64,000 bases of DNA from Actinomadura harenae (GCF_003696215.1 NZ_RFFG01000006.1:97436-161435); one strand, 5' to 3'. Numbered from the stretch's first letter, positions 23,326 to 31,981 are shown. Program-made: numbers and translations. Notes: generated by a model from the sequence alone, not told the origin.

Positions 23326-24000
23326 TCAGTGCGTGCCGGGGCCGTAGGTCTGCGTCCACTCGCCGCCCTTGGCCTCCGGGCCACCGGCGGCGTGCCGTCC
23401 GCCACCGGACACCGGCGGGACGGCGGCGTCCGGGGCCGCCGGGCGCTCGAAGAGCGGCGGGGCCTCCTGGTGAGGCGCCATGGGGACGTCGCCGGGCGGG
23501 GTCCACGAGGCGGCGACCGGGCGCTCCCCGGCCGCGCCGGAGAACGGGAGCGAGGCGTCCGCCTTGCGGGAGCGCCAGCGCGAGGGCGGGAAGGAGGCGA
23601 GCACGAGCGCCGCGCCGATCACGGCCACGAGGCCGCTCTGCGAGACGAACACGAGCTCGGTGGCGTACTTGTGGCCCTTGGTCACGTCGCCCAGCTGCGT
23701 CATCGCGTGCATCGGGCGGACCGCCCAGAACGCGCCGTAGCCCAGCAGCGGCGCCCCCGCGATGAGCGAGGCGAGCGGCGACAGCCGGGAACCGCACAGC
23801 AGCGCGACCAGCAGACCGCACGCCGCCAGCACCCCGAGGAGGACCAGCCCGTCGACGACGGAGCCGTCCTTGTAGGTCTCGGCGAGATGGTTCCGCTGCC
23901 GGGTGATCCGGTCGGCACCGAAGATCAGGAGTGCGGTGAGCGCGGGAATCGCGACGATTCCCGCGAGCACTCCGAGACCGTGCCGGGCTCCGTTGGACAT
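23326..24000 (-). CDS. Four-helix membrane protein (paralogue B)
   Basis: A 224-aa protein started at ATG 24000, five bases after GGAGG. It begins MSNGARHGLGVLAGIVAIP and shares the layout of the neighbouring 22456-23190 product: an N-terminal helix, a short polar loop, helices 2 and 3 around GSRLSPLASLIAG, a fourth helix near residue 120 and a PSRWR stop-transfer signal. The tail here is non-repetitive and Pro/Ala-rich. The two genes are tandem duplicates on the same strand, 135 bases apart. Function unknown. Confidence 0.65.
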   Translation of the reverse strand: MSNGARHGLGVLAGIVAIPALTALLIFGADRITRQRNHLAETYKDGSVVDGLVLLGVLAACGLLVALLCGSRLSPLASLIAGAPLLGYGAFWAVRPMHAMTQLGDVTKGHKYATELVFVSQSGLVAVIGAALVLASFPPSRWRSRKADASLPFSGAAGERPVAASWTPPGDVPMAPHQEAPPLFERPAAPDAAVPPVSGGGRHAAGGPEAKGGEWTQTYGPGTH

Positions 24001-24081
24001 GGACACCTCCGAGGGGCCGAAGCTTGGTCGGTCAACCTAGCCCCCGGAGGCTCAAGATCACAGTCCGGATAGAGATAATTG

Positions 24082-25131
24082 TCAGGATTTGTTCGGTTTG
24101 GGCTGTCCCAGTCCGGGAGGGCTGGTGAGGAAGCCGACGCCCCACGACACGTGCATGGTGGCGAACACCAGCGGCAGCCGGAGCCAGGCGGAGAACGGCA
24201 TCCCGCGGCCCTCCACGGCCGCCCCGGCGATCATCGCCAGCGCGTACCCGCCGGGCAGGATCCACCCCGGCCAGAACCCGAACGCCCCGGCCACGACGCC
24301 CACGACCATCGCCACGACCGCCAGCGGCGGCGCGAGGTAGCGCAGGTTCAGCGTGCCCTGGTGCTCCCGGCCGACCACCCGGCGCCAGCGGCCCGTGTGG
24401 TAGTACTGCTTGGCCAGCGCCCGCAGGTTCGGCCGCGGCCGGTAGGTCACCTTCATCCGCGGGGTGAAGAAGATCCGTCCCCCGGTCTGCCGGATCCGGT
24501 GGTTCATCTCCCAGTCCTGCGCCCGGACGAACGTCTCGTCGTAGAACCCGACCCGCTCCAGCGCGCTGCGCCGGAACGTCCCGAGGTACACGGTCTCGAC
24601 CTCGCCCGGCTGGCCGCCGGTGTGGAACCGCGCGTTCCCGACCCCCAGCTTGGAGGTCATCGCCCGCGCCACGGCCTTCTCGAACGGCGTGACGCCCTCG
24701 GCGGCCATGATCCCGCCGACGTTGTCCGCCCCGGTCTGCTCCATCGTCTCGACGGCGGCCCGGACGTAGTCCGGCGGCAGCAGCGAGTGACCGTCCACCC
24801 GGACGATGATCGAGTACTGCGACGCGCGGATCGCGATGTTCAGGCCCTGCGGCGTCCGCCCGGTGGGGTTCGCCACGACCCGGATCCGCTGGTCGGAGGC
24901 CGCGAGCTCGCGCGCGATCTCCTCGGTCCGGTCGCGGGACGGCCCGATCGCGAGCACCAGCTCCAGCTCACCGGGGTAGTCCTGGGTCAGCGTGTGGCGG
25001 ACGGCGTCGTCGAGGTGACGTTCCTCGTTCAGCACCGGCATGACCACCGACACCGCAGGCCAGGTGCGTTCGGTGTGCTGAGCGGAACGGACGTCCTGCA
25101 GGTCGCTCTGAGTGTGCGAAGACGGGTTCAT
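24082..25131 (-). CDS. Glycosyltransferase family 2, ExoA-like, with C-terminal membrane helices
   Basis: A 349-aa protein (ATG 25131; an in-frame TTG at 25161 would add 10 residues). The GT-A domain spans residues 25-250: AVSVVMPVLNEERHLDDAV, IIVRVDGHSLLPPDY with the D-x-H variant of the DXD motif, and FVRAQDWEMNHRIRQTGG carrying the acid/base region. Then come about three hydrophobic helices (YLAPPLAVVAMVVGVVAGAF onward). This layout resembles ExoA-type polysaccharide glycosyltransferases working on membrane-bound lipid-linked glycans. Divergent from the LCP gene, which attaches glycans to peptidoglycan, so the two may serve one polymer. Confidence 0.85.
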   Translation of the reverse strand: MNPSSHTQSDLQDVRSAQHTERTWPAVSVVMPVLNEERHLDDAVRHTLTQDYPGELELVLAIGPSRDRTEEIARELAASDQRIRVVANPTGRTPQGLNIAIRASQYSIIVRVDGHSLLPPDYVRAAVETMEQTGADNVGGIMAAEGVTPFEKAVARAMTSKLGVGNARFHTGGQPGEVETVYLGTFRRSALERVGFYDETFVRAQDWEMNHRIRQTGGRIFFTPRMKVTYRPRPNLRALAKQYYHTGRWRRVVGREHQGTLNLRYLAPPLAVVAMVVGVVAGAFGFWPGWILPGGYALAMIAGAAVEGRGMPFSAWLRLPLVFATMHVSWGVGFLTSPPGLGQPKPNKS

Positions 25132-25278
25132 CTGGTCCTGGGATCGGTCAAGGCGGGTCAAGTCGGCGCCACGTTACTGGAAGGACACGAGGGACAGGTA
25201 GCGAACGATTCGCTCCCGTCCACTTTAGAGTGGTGCGAACTCGCGTCGGCACGGGGTGTTCAGGAGGCGGCGGCCAGC

Positions 25279-27015
25279 ATGACGGACGGGCACGACTCGA
25301 ACCGCGGGGGCTCCCGCGGGGGTCCCCGGGGGGGCGACGACCCGCTGGAGCGGTACTTCCGGCCACGGCCGGGCGGGGTTCCCGGCGGGTCCCCGGCCGC
25401 CGAGGACGGGGAGATCGACGGGGTCACGGTGGACGGGGTGCCCGCGCCGCGGGTCACCGTGGACACGCCGCGCGGACCGCGCCATCCGGACCGGGGCGGC
25501 GACCCCGGGCTCGGACCGCGGGCGGTGATGAGCGCCCGGCGGCAGCGCCGGTTCCTGGCGATCACCGGGACGATGTCGGCGTTCGTGCTGCTCACGGCCG
25601 GTGGCGCATGGGCGTTCCAGAGCTATGTGACCGGGACGATCGACAAGGTCTCGGTCGGCGGGCTCGGCGGCGCCAAGGACGCGCCGAAGGGCGCGATGAC
25701 CATCCTGGTCGCGGGCGTCGACCGCCGCGACGGCCTCACCCGGGAGCAGCAGCGCCGGGCCAAGCTGGGGCACGAGCCCGGCGAGCGGTCCGACACGATG
25801 ATGCTCGTCCACGTGAACCGGGACCACGACAAGATCAGCGTGGTCAGCCTGCCGCGCGACTCCTACGTGCTCATCCCCTCCCACAAGTCGAACGGGTCGG
25901 AGGGCGCCAAGGGCGCCGAGGTCCCCGCCCGCTACGGCAAGCTGACCTGGGCGTACCAGTTCGGCGGCCCGGACCTGACGGTGGCGACGATCAAGGAGGC
26001 CACCAACGTCCCGATCGACCACTACGTCGAGGTCAACTTCTACGGCTTCGTGAACATGGTCGACTCGCTCGGCGGCGTGGACGTCTGCACCGAGCAGGCC
26101 GTCAACGACCCGAAGTCCGGGCTCCAGCTCCCCGCCGGGAAGTCCCACGTGGACGGCCTCCAGGCGCTGGCGTACTCGCGGGCCCGCTACACCCTCGGGG
26201 ACGGCTCCGACATCGGCCGCATCGACCGGCAGCAGGCGTTCGTCTCGTCCCTGATGAAGCAGGCGCTCAGCAGCCGGACGCTGAGCGACCCGGTGAAGTC
26301 GGCGAAGTTCCTCGGCGCGGCGCTGCACTCGCTGCGCGTCGACAAGAAACTCGGCAAGGACCTGCCGAAACTCGCCGACCAGATGAAGGGCGTGTCCACC
26401 GACCACGTCACCTTCGCGAAGGTCCCGCTGTCCAACCAGGGGTTCAACACCGTCCTGTGGAACGCGGCGCAGCCGCAGTCGACCGTCCTGTGGGACAAGT
26501 CGGCCGCGGGCGACCTGTTCTCCCGGATCCGGCGCGACGAGGCGCTGAACGAGCCGGACCCGAAGCCGTCCGCGACCGGGCCGACCGGGCCGACCGCGAC
26601 GCCGACGCCCGACCCGGACGCCCCGACCGTCGCGCCGAAGGACATCCAGGTCCGCGTCCTGAACGCGGTCGGCACCCCGCGCCTGGCGGCCCGCGCCGGC
26701 GGCGACCTGCGGGACGTCGGCTTCCAGGTCACGGTCGTCCCGGGCATCGCCGAGCGCGGCCGCACCACGACCCTGATCCAGTACGGCCCGGGACGCGCCG
26801 ACTCCGCCAAGACCCTCGCCGCGTCCCTCCCGGGCGCGAAGCTCAAGCAGGTCGACGGCCTGGGCTCCCGGATCCAGGTCCTGGTGGGCGACGACTGGAG
26901 CGGGGCGAAGAAGGTCCACGTCACCCCGTCGTCCACCCCGTCCGCGACGGGCTCCCCGTCCGGCTCCGCCCCCCACGTCGAGGCGAAGACGGCCAGCGAC
27001 AAGCTCTGCAGGTAG
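25279..27015 (+). CDS. LytR-CpsA-Psr (LCP) family ligase with LytR_C domain
   Basis: A 578-aa membrane-anchored protein expected to transfer lipid-linked glycopolymers onto peptidoglycan outside the cell. Residues 1-90 are a disordered Gly/Pro/Arg-rich cytoplasmic region, and 92-112 are the transmembrane helix. The LCP domain (about 135-330) has R170-S-D-T-M, the LPRD motif at 191-194 and IGRIDRQQAFVSSL, covering pyrophosphate-binding arginines. A Pro/Thr linker follows, then the LytR_C domain (about 450-545, VRVLNAVGTPRLAARAGGDL). CAGGAGGCGG precedes ATG 25279. It fits the glycan and polyol-phosphate genes on either side. Confidence 0.88.
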   Translation: MTDGHDSNRGGSRGGPRGGDDPLERYFRPRPGGVPGGSPAAEDGEIDGVTVDGVPAPRVTVDTPRGPRHPDRGGDPGLGPRAVMSARRQRRFLAITGTMSAFVLLTAGGAWAFQSYVTGTIDKVSVGGLGGAKDAPKGAMTILVAGVDRRDGLTREQQRRAKLGHEPGERSDTMMLVHVNRDHDKISVVSLPRDSYVLIPSHKSNGSEGAKGAEVPARYGKLTWAYQFGGPDLTVATIKEATNVPIDHYVEVNFYGFVNMVDSLGGVDVCTEQAVNDPKSGLQLPAGKSHVDGLQALAYSRARYTLGDGSDIGRIDRQQAFVSSLMKQALSSRTLSDPVKSAKFLGAALHSLRVDKKLGKDLPKLADQMKGVSTDHVTFAKVPLSNQGFNTVLWNAAQPQSTVLWDKSAAGDLFSRIRRDEALNEPDPKPSATGPTGPTATPTPDPDAPTVAPKDIQVRVLNAVGTPRLAARAGGDLRDVGFQVTVVPGIAERGRTTTLIQYGPGRADSAKTLAASLPGAKLKQVDGLGSRIQVLVGDDWSGAKKVHVTPSSTPSATGSPSGSAPHVEAKTASDKLCR

Positions 27016-27017
27016 CG

Positions 27018-27054
27018 AAGGCGCCCCGCTCCGAACCATGGAGCGGGGCGCCTT
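27018..27054. terminator. Bidirectional terminator hairpin between LCP and acyl-CoA dehydrogenase genes
   Basis: AAGGCGCCCCGCTCC (27018-27032) and GGAGCGGGGCGCCTT (27040-27054) form a perfect 15-bp stem with a 7-nt loop, three bases after the LCP stop and 16 bases from the convergent gene's stop. Confidence 0.8.
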
Positions 27055-27070
27055 CCTGCCTGACCGGGTC

Positions 27071-28240
27071 CTACTTGAGGAGCTGGCGGGCCATGACCAT
27101 GCGCTGGATCTGGTTGGTGCCCTCGTAGATCTGGGTGATCTTCGCGTCGCGCATCATGCGCTCGACCGGGAACTCGCGGGTGTAGCCGTAGCCGCCGAGG
27201 AGCTGGACGGCGTCGACGGTGATGTCCATCGCGACGTCCGAGGCGAGGCACTTGCACGCGGACGAGACGAAGGTCAGGTCCGGGATCTTCTCGCCGTGCA
27301 TGGCGCGCTCGGACTTGATCGCCGCGTGGTAGGTGAGCTGGCGGGCTCCCTCGAGGCGCATCGCCATGTCGGCCAGCATGAACTGGACGCCCTGGAAGTC
27401 GCCGATGGGCTTGCCGAACTGCTTGCGCTCCTTGACGTAGCCGACGGCGTAGTCGAGGGCGCCCTGGGCGATGCCGAGGGCCTGGGCCGCGATGGTGATG
27501 CGGGTGTGGTCCAGGGTGGCCAGGGCGGTCTTGAAGCCGGTGCCCTCGGCGCCGATCATGCGGTCCGCGGGGATCCGGACGTTCTCCAGGATGACCTGGC
27601 GGGTCGGGGAGCCCTTGATGCCGAGCTTCTTCTCCTTCGGCGCGAAGGAGACGCCCTCGTCGGACTTCTCCACGACGAACGCCGTGATGCCGCGGGCGCC
27701 CTTCTCCGGGTCGGTCACGGCCATGACCGTGTAGTACTCCGACACACCGGCGTTGGTGATCCACATCTTGGCGCCGTTGAGGACGTAGTGGTCGCCGTCC
27801 CGCACCGCGCGGGTCTTCATGCCCGCCGCGTCCGACCCCGCGTCGGCCTCCGACAGGGCGTAGGAGAACATGGCCTCGCCCTTGGCCACCGGAGTCAGAT
27901 ACTTTCTCTTCAGCTCTTCGGAGCCGGACAACAGGACCGGAACCGTGCCGAGCTTGTTCACCGCCGGGATCAGCGAGGAGGAGGCACACGCGCGTGCGAC
28001 CTCCTCGATGACGATCACGGTGGCCAGGGCGTCGGCCCCGGCGCCCCCGTAGCTCTCCGGGACGTGCACCGCGTGCAGGTCGTTCTGCACCAGCGCGTCC
28101 AGGGCCTCCTGGGGGAAGCGGGACTCCTCGTCGACCGCCGCGGCGAACGGGGCGATCTTGGCATCGGCGAGTTCGCGGACCGTCTGCCGGAGCATGTCGT
28201 GCTCCTCCGACGGCGCGTACGCGGGAAAGTCGGCACTCAT
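27071..28240 (-). CDS. Acyl-CoA dehydrogenase
   Basis: A 389-aa flavoenzyme oxidising acyl-CoA to 2-enoyl-CoA. Family blocks are complete: MFSYALSEADAGSDAAGM (FAD/substrate), YVLNGAKMWITNAG, RKQFGKPIGDFQGVQFMLADM, and QLLGGYGYTREFPVERMMRDAKI. The catalytic glutamate is in IYEGTNQIQRMVMARQLL near the C-terminus, as in short/branched-chain and glutaryl-type subgroups. ATG 28240 lies seven bases after TAGCAT, so leaderless expression is likely. It is transcribed alone and converges on the LCP gene, divergent from ugd. Confidence 0.92.
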   Translation of the reverse strand: MSADFPAYAPSEEHDMLRQTVRELADAKIAPFAAAVDEESRFPQEALDALVQNDLHAVHVPESYGGAGADALATVIVIEEVARACASSSLIPAVNKLGTVPVLLSGSEELKRKYLTPVAKGEAMFSYALSEADAGSDAAGMKTRAVRDGDHYVLNGAKMWITNAGVSEYYTVMAVTDPEKGARGITAFVVEKSDEGVSFAPKEKKLGIKGSPTRQVILENVRIPADRMIGAEGTGFKTALATLDHTRITIAAQALGIAQGALDYAVGYVKERKQFGKPIGDFQGVQFMLADMAMRLEGARQLTYHAAIKSERAMHGEKIPDLTFVSSACKCLASDVAMDITVDAVQLLGGYGYTREFPVERMMRDAKITQIYEGTNQIQRMVMARQLLK

Positions 28241-28359
28241 AGCGCGAATGCTACCCGCCGGTACACTTCCCGTCCGGTTCCGGGACCCCGCACGTGAGCG
28301 GGCAGGTCTCACAGGGAGGCGGCAACACCTCCGGGGACGGACAAGAAGGAGGAAGGGCT

Positions 28360-29694
28360 TTGACGCACCGCCTGACCGTGATCGGGACGGGCTACCTGGG
28401 CGCGACGCACGCGGCCTGTATGGCCGACCTCGGGTTCGAGGTCATCGGCCTGGACGTGGACCGGGAGAAGATCGCCCGGCTCGCCGCCGGGGATCTGCCC
28501 TTCTACGAACCGGGCCTCGAACCGGTCCTGCGCCGCAACCTCGAGTCCGGACGGCTGCGCTTCACGACCTCGTTCGAGGAGGCGGCCGAGTTCGGGGACG
28601 TCCACTTCGTCTGCGTCGGCACCCCGCAGAAACAAGGCGAGTACGCGGCCGACCTCGCCTACGTGGACGCCGCGATCGACGCGCTGGCGCCCCACCTCCA
28701 CCGGCCCTGCCTCGTCGTGGGCAAGTCGACCGTCCCCGTGGGGACGGCCGCGCGGCTCGCCCGGCGCCTGGCCGCCGCCGCGCCCGTCGGGGCCGACGCC
28801 ACGCTCGCCTGGAACCCCGAGTTCCTGCGCGAGGGCTTCGCCGTCCAGGACACCCTGCACCCGGACCGGATCGTGGTCGGGCTGCCGTCCGACGCCGAGG
28901 CCGCGACGCTGGCCGAGAAGACGCTGCGCGAGGTCTACGCCTCGATGATCGGCGAGGGGACCCCGTTCATCGTCGCCGACTACCCGACGTCCGAGCTGGT
29001 CAAGGTCGCCGCGAACGCGTTCCTCGCGACGAAGATCTCGTTCATCAACGCGATGGCCGAGGTCTGTGAGGCCGCGCACGCCGACGTGACCAAGCTCTCC
29101 GAGGCGCTGTCCCACGACGACCGCATCGGCGGCAAGTTCCTCGGCCCCGGCCTCGGCTTCGGCGGCGGCTGCCTGCCTAAGGACATCCGCGCCTTCATGG
29201 CCCGCGCGGGCGAGCTCGGCGCCGACCAGGCCCTCACCTTCCTGCGCGAGGTCGACGAGATCAACATCCGCCGCCGGATCCGCATGGTCGACCTGGCCCG
29301 CGAGCTGCTCGGCGGCTCCTTCATCGGCCGGACGGTCGGCGTCCTCGGCGCGGCCTTCAAGCCGAACTCCGACGACGTCCGCGACTCGCCCGCCCTGGAC
29401 GTCGCCGCGTCCATCCGCGGCCAGGGCGCGCGCGTCACCGTCCACGACCCGCAGGCGATGGCGAACGCCCGCCGCGCCCAGCCGACGCTGGACTTCGGCT
29501 CGTCGGCCCTCGACGCCGCCCGCGGCGCCCACGTCGTCCTGCTGCTCACCGAGTGGGCGGAGTTCCGCGAGATGGACCCGCACGCCCTCGCCGAGGTCGT
29601 CGCCGAGAAGAACATCGTCGACGGCCGCAACGCCCTCGACCCCGACCACTGGCGCGCCGCCGGCTGGAACTACCGCGCCCTCGGCCGTCCCTGA
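28360..29694 (+). CDS. ugd: UDP-glucose 6-dehydrogenase
   Basis: A 444-aa enzyme oxidising UDP-glucose to UDP-glucuronate with two NAD. TTG 28360 is chosen because the dinucleotide fold starts at once (LTVIGTGYLGATHA) and GGAGGAAGGG sits just upstream. The catalytic cysteine is about C271 in GFGGGCLPKDIRAF; the lysine is in SELVKVAANAFLATKISFIN, and the C-terminal UDP-binding domain has GAAFKPNSDDVRDSPAL. It is a second nucleotide-sugar dehydrogenase beside the fragment at the window start, so uronic acids probably feed the surface glycan. A large palindrome follows the stop. Confidence 0.92.
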   Translation: MTHRLTVIGTGYLGATHAACMADLGFEVIGLDVDREKIARLAAGDLPFYEPGLEPVLRRNLESGRLRFTTSFEEAAEFGDVHFVCVGTPQKQGEYAADLAYVDAAIDALAPHLHRPCLVVGKSTVPVGTAARLARRLAAAAPVGADATLAWNPEFLREGFAVQDTLHPDRIVVGLPSDAEAATLAEKTLREVYASMIGEGTPFIVADYPTSELVKVAANAFLATKISFINAMAEVCEAAHADVTKLSEALSHDDRIGGKFLGPGLGFGGGCLPKDIRAFMARAGELGADQALTFLREVDEINIRRRIRMVDLARELLGGSFIGRTVGVLGAAFKPNSDDVRDSPALDVAASIRGQGARVTVHDPQAMANARRAQPTLDFGSSALDAARGAHVVLLLTEWAEFREMDPHALAEVVAEKNIVDGRNALDPDHWRAAGWNYRALGRP

Positions 29695-29702
29695 TCCCGG
29701 GG

Positions 29703-29708
29703 TTGACA
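29703..29708 (+). promoter_or_regulatory. Consensus -35 box (TTGACA) overlapping the palindrome
   Basis: A perfect TTGACA, rare in this GC-rich window, whose last two bases enter the left arm of the 29707-29757 palindrome. A -10 would fall within the palindrome centre (TATCGA at 29725-29730, 16-bp spacing, is the nearest but weak). It should drive the DUF2975/XRE pair. Confidence 0.5.
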
Positions 29709-29757
29709 TATCGAAAGTCGTTGTTATCGAATATCGATAGCAACGACTTTCGATATG
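29707..29757. promoter_or_regulatory. 51-bp near-perfect palindrome upstream of the DUF2975/XRE operon
   Basis: Left arm CATATCGAAAGTCGTTG (29707-29723) and right arm CAACGACTTTCGATATG (29741-29757) are exact reverse complements. The inner 17 bases (TTATCGAATATCGATAG) continue the dyad with only one mismatched pair (T29724/G29740, a wobble in RNA) and an A-T-A centre. It covers the promoter and ends at the GGAG ribosome site. It could be a tandem operator for the downstream XRE protein, a terminator for ugd, or an RNA switch. Confidence 0.7.
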
Positions 29758-29765
29758 GAGCCTCC

Positions 29766-30413
29766 GTGACCGCCGCCCCCGTCCGCCGCAGCCCCCGGCA
29801 CAACCCCCTCACCCCACTCGACGTGACACTGGACCTCCTGGTCAAGCTCATGATCGCGTTCCTCCTGTTCTCCGCGCTCACGACGGCGTTCGGCTCCGGC
29901 AGCATGTTCGGCTTCGGCGAGCGCGACATCTGCGTCCGGGACGACTCGATCTCGGTCGGCAGCGGCGAGGACCGCATGCCGTCGCTGTTCAAACCGGGCG
30001 TGGCGGCGAGCAACAGCGGCCTGAGCCTCTGCGTCAACAACGCGCCGCTCAGCTTCAAGGCCCTGAACGTGGCGACCATGCTGCCCACCTTCGTCCTCTA
30101 CTTCACCGCGATCCTGTTGCTCTGGCGGCTCGTGCGGCACGCCAGGAGGGTCGGCCCGTTCCACCTGGGGAACGTCCGGCGGCTTCAGTTCCTCGGCTGG
30201 TGGCTCGCCGTCGGCGGCGTCGTCGCCAAGTCGGCCGAGGAGGGCGCGCGGCGGGCGCTGATCTCCGCAATGTACAAGGACCACGGGCTCTCGCCGCTCA
30301 GTATGATCGACTTCCAGCTGAGCCTGATCATCACGGGCGTGGGCCTGCTGGCCGTGGCCGGGATCCTGCGGGCGGGTGTGCGGATGCGCGAGGACCTGGA
30401 GGGAACGGTGTGA
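29766..30413 (+). CDS. DUF2975 domain membrane protein
   Basis: A 215-aa protein from GTG 29766 with GGAG five bases upstream. Four hydrophobic helices (about residues 20-42, 98-122, 140-158 and 180-202) flank a long extracytoplasmic loop with two cysteines (DICVRDDSI and SLCVNNAPL) that could form a disulfide. The helix-2/3 link holds RLVRHARRVGPF and the block VGGVVAKSAEEGARRALI. DUF2975 proteins are typically encoded with a small Cro/C1-type regulator, exactly as here: the stop is directly overlapped by the XRE gene. Proposed role is a membrane sensor or anti-regulator, not proven. Confidence 0.78.
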   Translation: MTAAPVRRSPRHNPLTPLDVTLDLLVKLMIAFLLFSALTTAFGSGSMFGFGERDICVRDDSISVGSGEDRMPSLFKPGVAASNSGLSLCVNNAPLSFKALNVATMLPTFVLYFTAILLLWRLVRHARRVGPFHLGNVRRLQFLGWWLAVGGVVAKSAEEGARRALISAMYKDHGLSPLSMIDFQLSLIITGVGLLAVAGILRAGVRMREDLEGTV

Positions 30414-30637
30414 GCGGCGACGAGCACGCCGTCGAGGTCCGCCTCGACGCGCTGCTGGAGGCGCGCGGCATGACCCTGACGCAGCTCTCCGAACTGGTCG
30501 GCGTCTCGGTGGTGAACCTGTCGGTGCTCAAGAACGGCCGCGCGCGGGCGATCCGCTTCTCCACCCTCACCCGCCTCTGCGAGGCCCTCCACTGCCAACC
30601 CGGCGACCTCCTCACCGTCCCCACCACCGACCGCTGA
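30410..30637 (+). CDS. XRE (Cro/C1-type) transcriptional regulator, YozG-like
   Basis: A 75-aa single-domain helix-turn-helix protein: VRLDALLEARGMTLTQLSEL, then VGVSVVNLSVLKNGRARAIRF with the recognition helix, and TLTRLCEALHCQPGDLLT. It starts at GTG 30410, which overlaps the DUF2975 stop (GTGTGA), with GGAGGG upstream, so expression is coupled to the membrane protein. The obvious candidate target is the large palindrome before the operon. Confidence 0.85.
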   Translation: MSGDEHAVEVRLDALLEARGMTLTQLSELVGVSVVNLSVLKNGRARAIRFSTLTRLCEALHCQPGDLLTVPTTDR

Positions 30638-30695
30638 CGCGGCGCGCCCCTCACCGGCCGGGAAGGGTTGGGGGGGTGGCGGGGTTGTGGGGGGC

Positions 30696-31109
30696 ATGAG
30701 TGCGGAGTTCGGGGATCAGCGGGTGATCAAGAGGTTGTTGCACGAGTCGCGGACGTGGGCGTTCGTGGGGCTCGGGGACAATCCGGAGCGGGACGCGTAC
30801 GCGCAGGCGCGGTTGCTCCAGGGGCGCGGCAAGCGGATCGTGCCGGTGCATCCGGCGGCGCGGGAGGTGCTCGGGGAGCGCGGGTACGCGTCGCTCGCCG
30901 AGGTGCCGGGCGAGATCGACGTGGTCGGGATCTACCGGCGCGCCGACCAGGCCGGGGCCGTGGTGGACGAGGCGATCGCCGCCGGGGCGAAGGCGGTGTG
31001 GATGCCGCTGGACGTCGTCGACGAGGACGCCGCGCGCCGCGCCCGGGACGCCGGGCTGGACGTGGTCATGGACCGGTGCCCCGGCGTCGAGTGGGCGCTG
31101 CGCCGCTGA
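30696..31109 (+). CDS. CoA-binding domain protein
   Basis: A 137-aa single Rossmann-type domain. SRTWAFVGLGDNPERDAYA gives the glycine loop and Asn-Pro contacts of the CoA_binding (YccU-like) family, PVHPAAREVLGERGYASLAEV follows, and VDVVGIYRRADQAGAVVDEAI-like and KAVWMPLDVVDEDAA complete the fold; the C-terminal DVVMDRCPGVEW is also typical. Such proteins bind CoA or acyl-CoA but have no known reaction. ATG 30696 is preferred over an upstream in-frame start at 30687. Convergent with the alpha/beta hydrolase, three bases apart. Confidence 0.82.
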   Translation: MSAEFGDQRVIKRLLHESRTWAFVGLGDNPERDAYAQARLLQGRGKRIVPVHPAAREVLGERGYASLAEVPGEIDVVGIYRRADQAGAVVDEAIAAGAKAVWMPLDVVDEDAARRARDAGLDVVMDRCPGVEWALRR

Positions 31110-31112
31110 CCG

Positions 31113-31880
31113 TCAGGACGCCGAGCGGGCGATGACGTCCCGCGCGGCCCCGATGATCAGGCCCGGGTCGGCGGTCAGGACGCCGACGTGGTCGGCCTCC
31201 GACGTCCCGTGCACGTTGACCAGGTCGTTCGCGTCGAGGGCGAGGGTGACGGCGGCGCGGCGGCGGGCGGCGTCCTCCACGGACGAGCCGGCGTGCGGGC
31301 CGCTGGCCATGACGAACGACGCCGGGACGCGCAGGGACGCGTAGTCGAGGTCGCCGTTCGACGCGTCCAGCTCGATGCTGACCTCGGCCGCCTCGGCGGG
31401 GGCCATCCGGAGGCCGTTGCCGAGAAGGGCGCTCAGGCGCAGCGCCAGGCCGCCTTCGGTGAACCGGGCGCGGACGCGTTCGCGGGCCGCGTCGTCGAAC
31501 ATCGTGATGGGGAAGGCGCCGTCCACGAGGACGACCCCACGGATCGAGTCGGCGTGCGCGAGCGCGTACCGGACGGCGACGGACGCGCCGTACGACCAGC
31601 CGACCAGCACCGGACGCGTCGCGCCCGTCGCCTGGATCACGCGGCCGAGGTCGTCGACGGCGGTCGCGAGCGAGTAGTCGGACGAGGTTCCGGAGCGTCC
31701 GCGGCCCCGGGCGTCGAAGGTGACGGTGGCGTGCGCGCCGTCCAGCAGGGTGAGGACGGGCTTCCAGTACCGCCGCGTCGTGAAGCCGCCGTTGACGAGG
31801 ACGAGCGTGGGGTCCGGGCCGGGGGTGTGCCGCGCGTGGAGCCGCGTGTCCCCCGCGGGGATGCGGTACTTGCCTGCCAT
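31113..31880 (-). CDS. Alpha/beta hydrolase
   Basis: A 255-aa serine hydrolase. The oxyanion region is LVLVNGGFTTRRYW, strand 4 gives TFDARGRGRSGTSSDYSL, the nucleophile elbow is LVGWSYGASVAV (Ser in GWSYG), and the catalytic histidine is probably in TSEADHVGVL near residue 229. The acid is likely the Asp in LALDANDLVNVHG. AAAGG lies upstream of ATG 31880. Substrate unknown; it belongs to the large esterase/haloperoxidase-like group. Single gene between convergent and divergent neighbours. Confidence 0.82.
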   Translation of the reverse strand: MAGKYRIPAGDTRLHARHTPGPDPTLVLVNGGFTTRRYWKPVLTLLDGAHATVTFDARGRGRSGTSSDYSLATAVDDLGRVIQATGATRPVLVGWSYGASVAVRYALAHADSIRGVVLVDGAFPITMFDDAARERVRARFTEGGLALRLSALLGNGLRMAPAEAAEVSIELDASNGDLDYASLRVPASFVMASGPHAGSSVEDAARRRAAVTLALDANDLVNVHGTSEADHVGVLTADPGLIIGAARDVIARSAS

Positions 31881-31981
31881 GAGGGCGCCTTTCGGGTCGG
31901 GAGGTGCGGGAGAAACTACATCGGTCCGCCGGATAATGGGCGCATACTGATCATGGGCGGCGCGACGGAAGGCGGGGCAGG

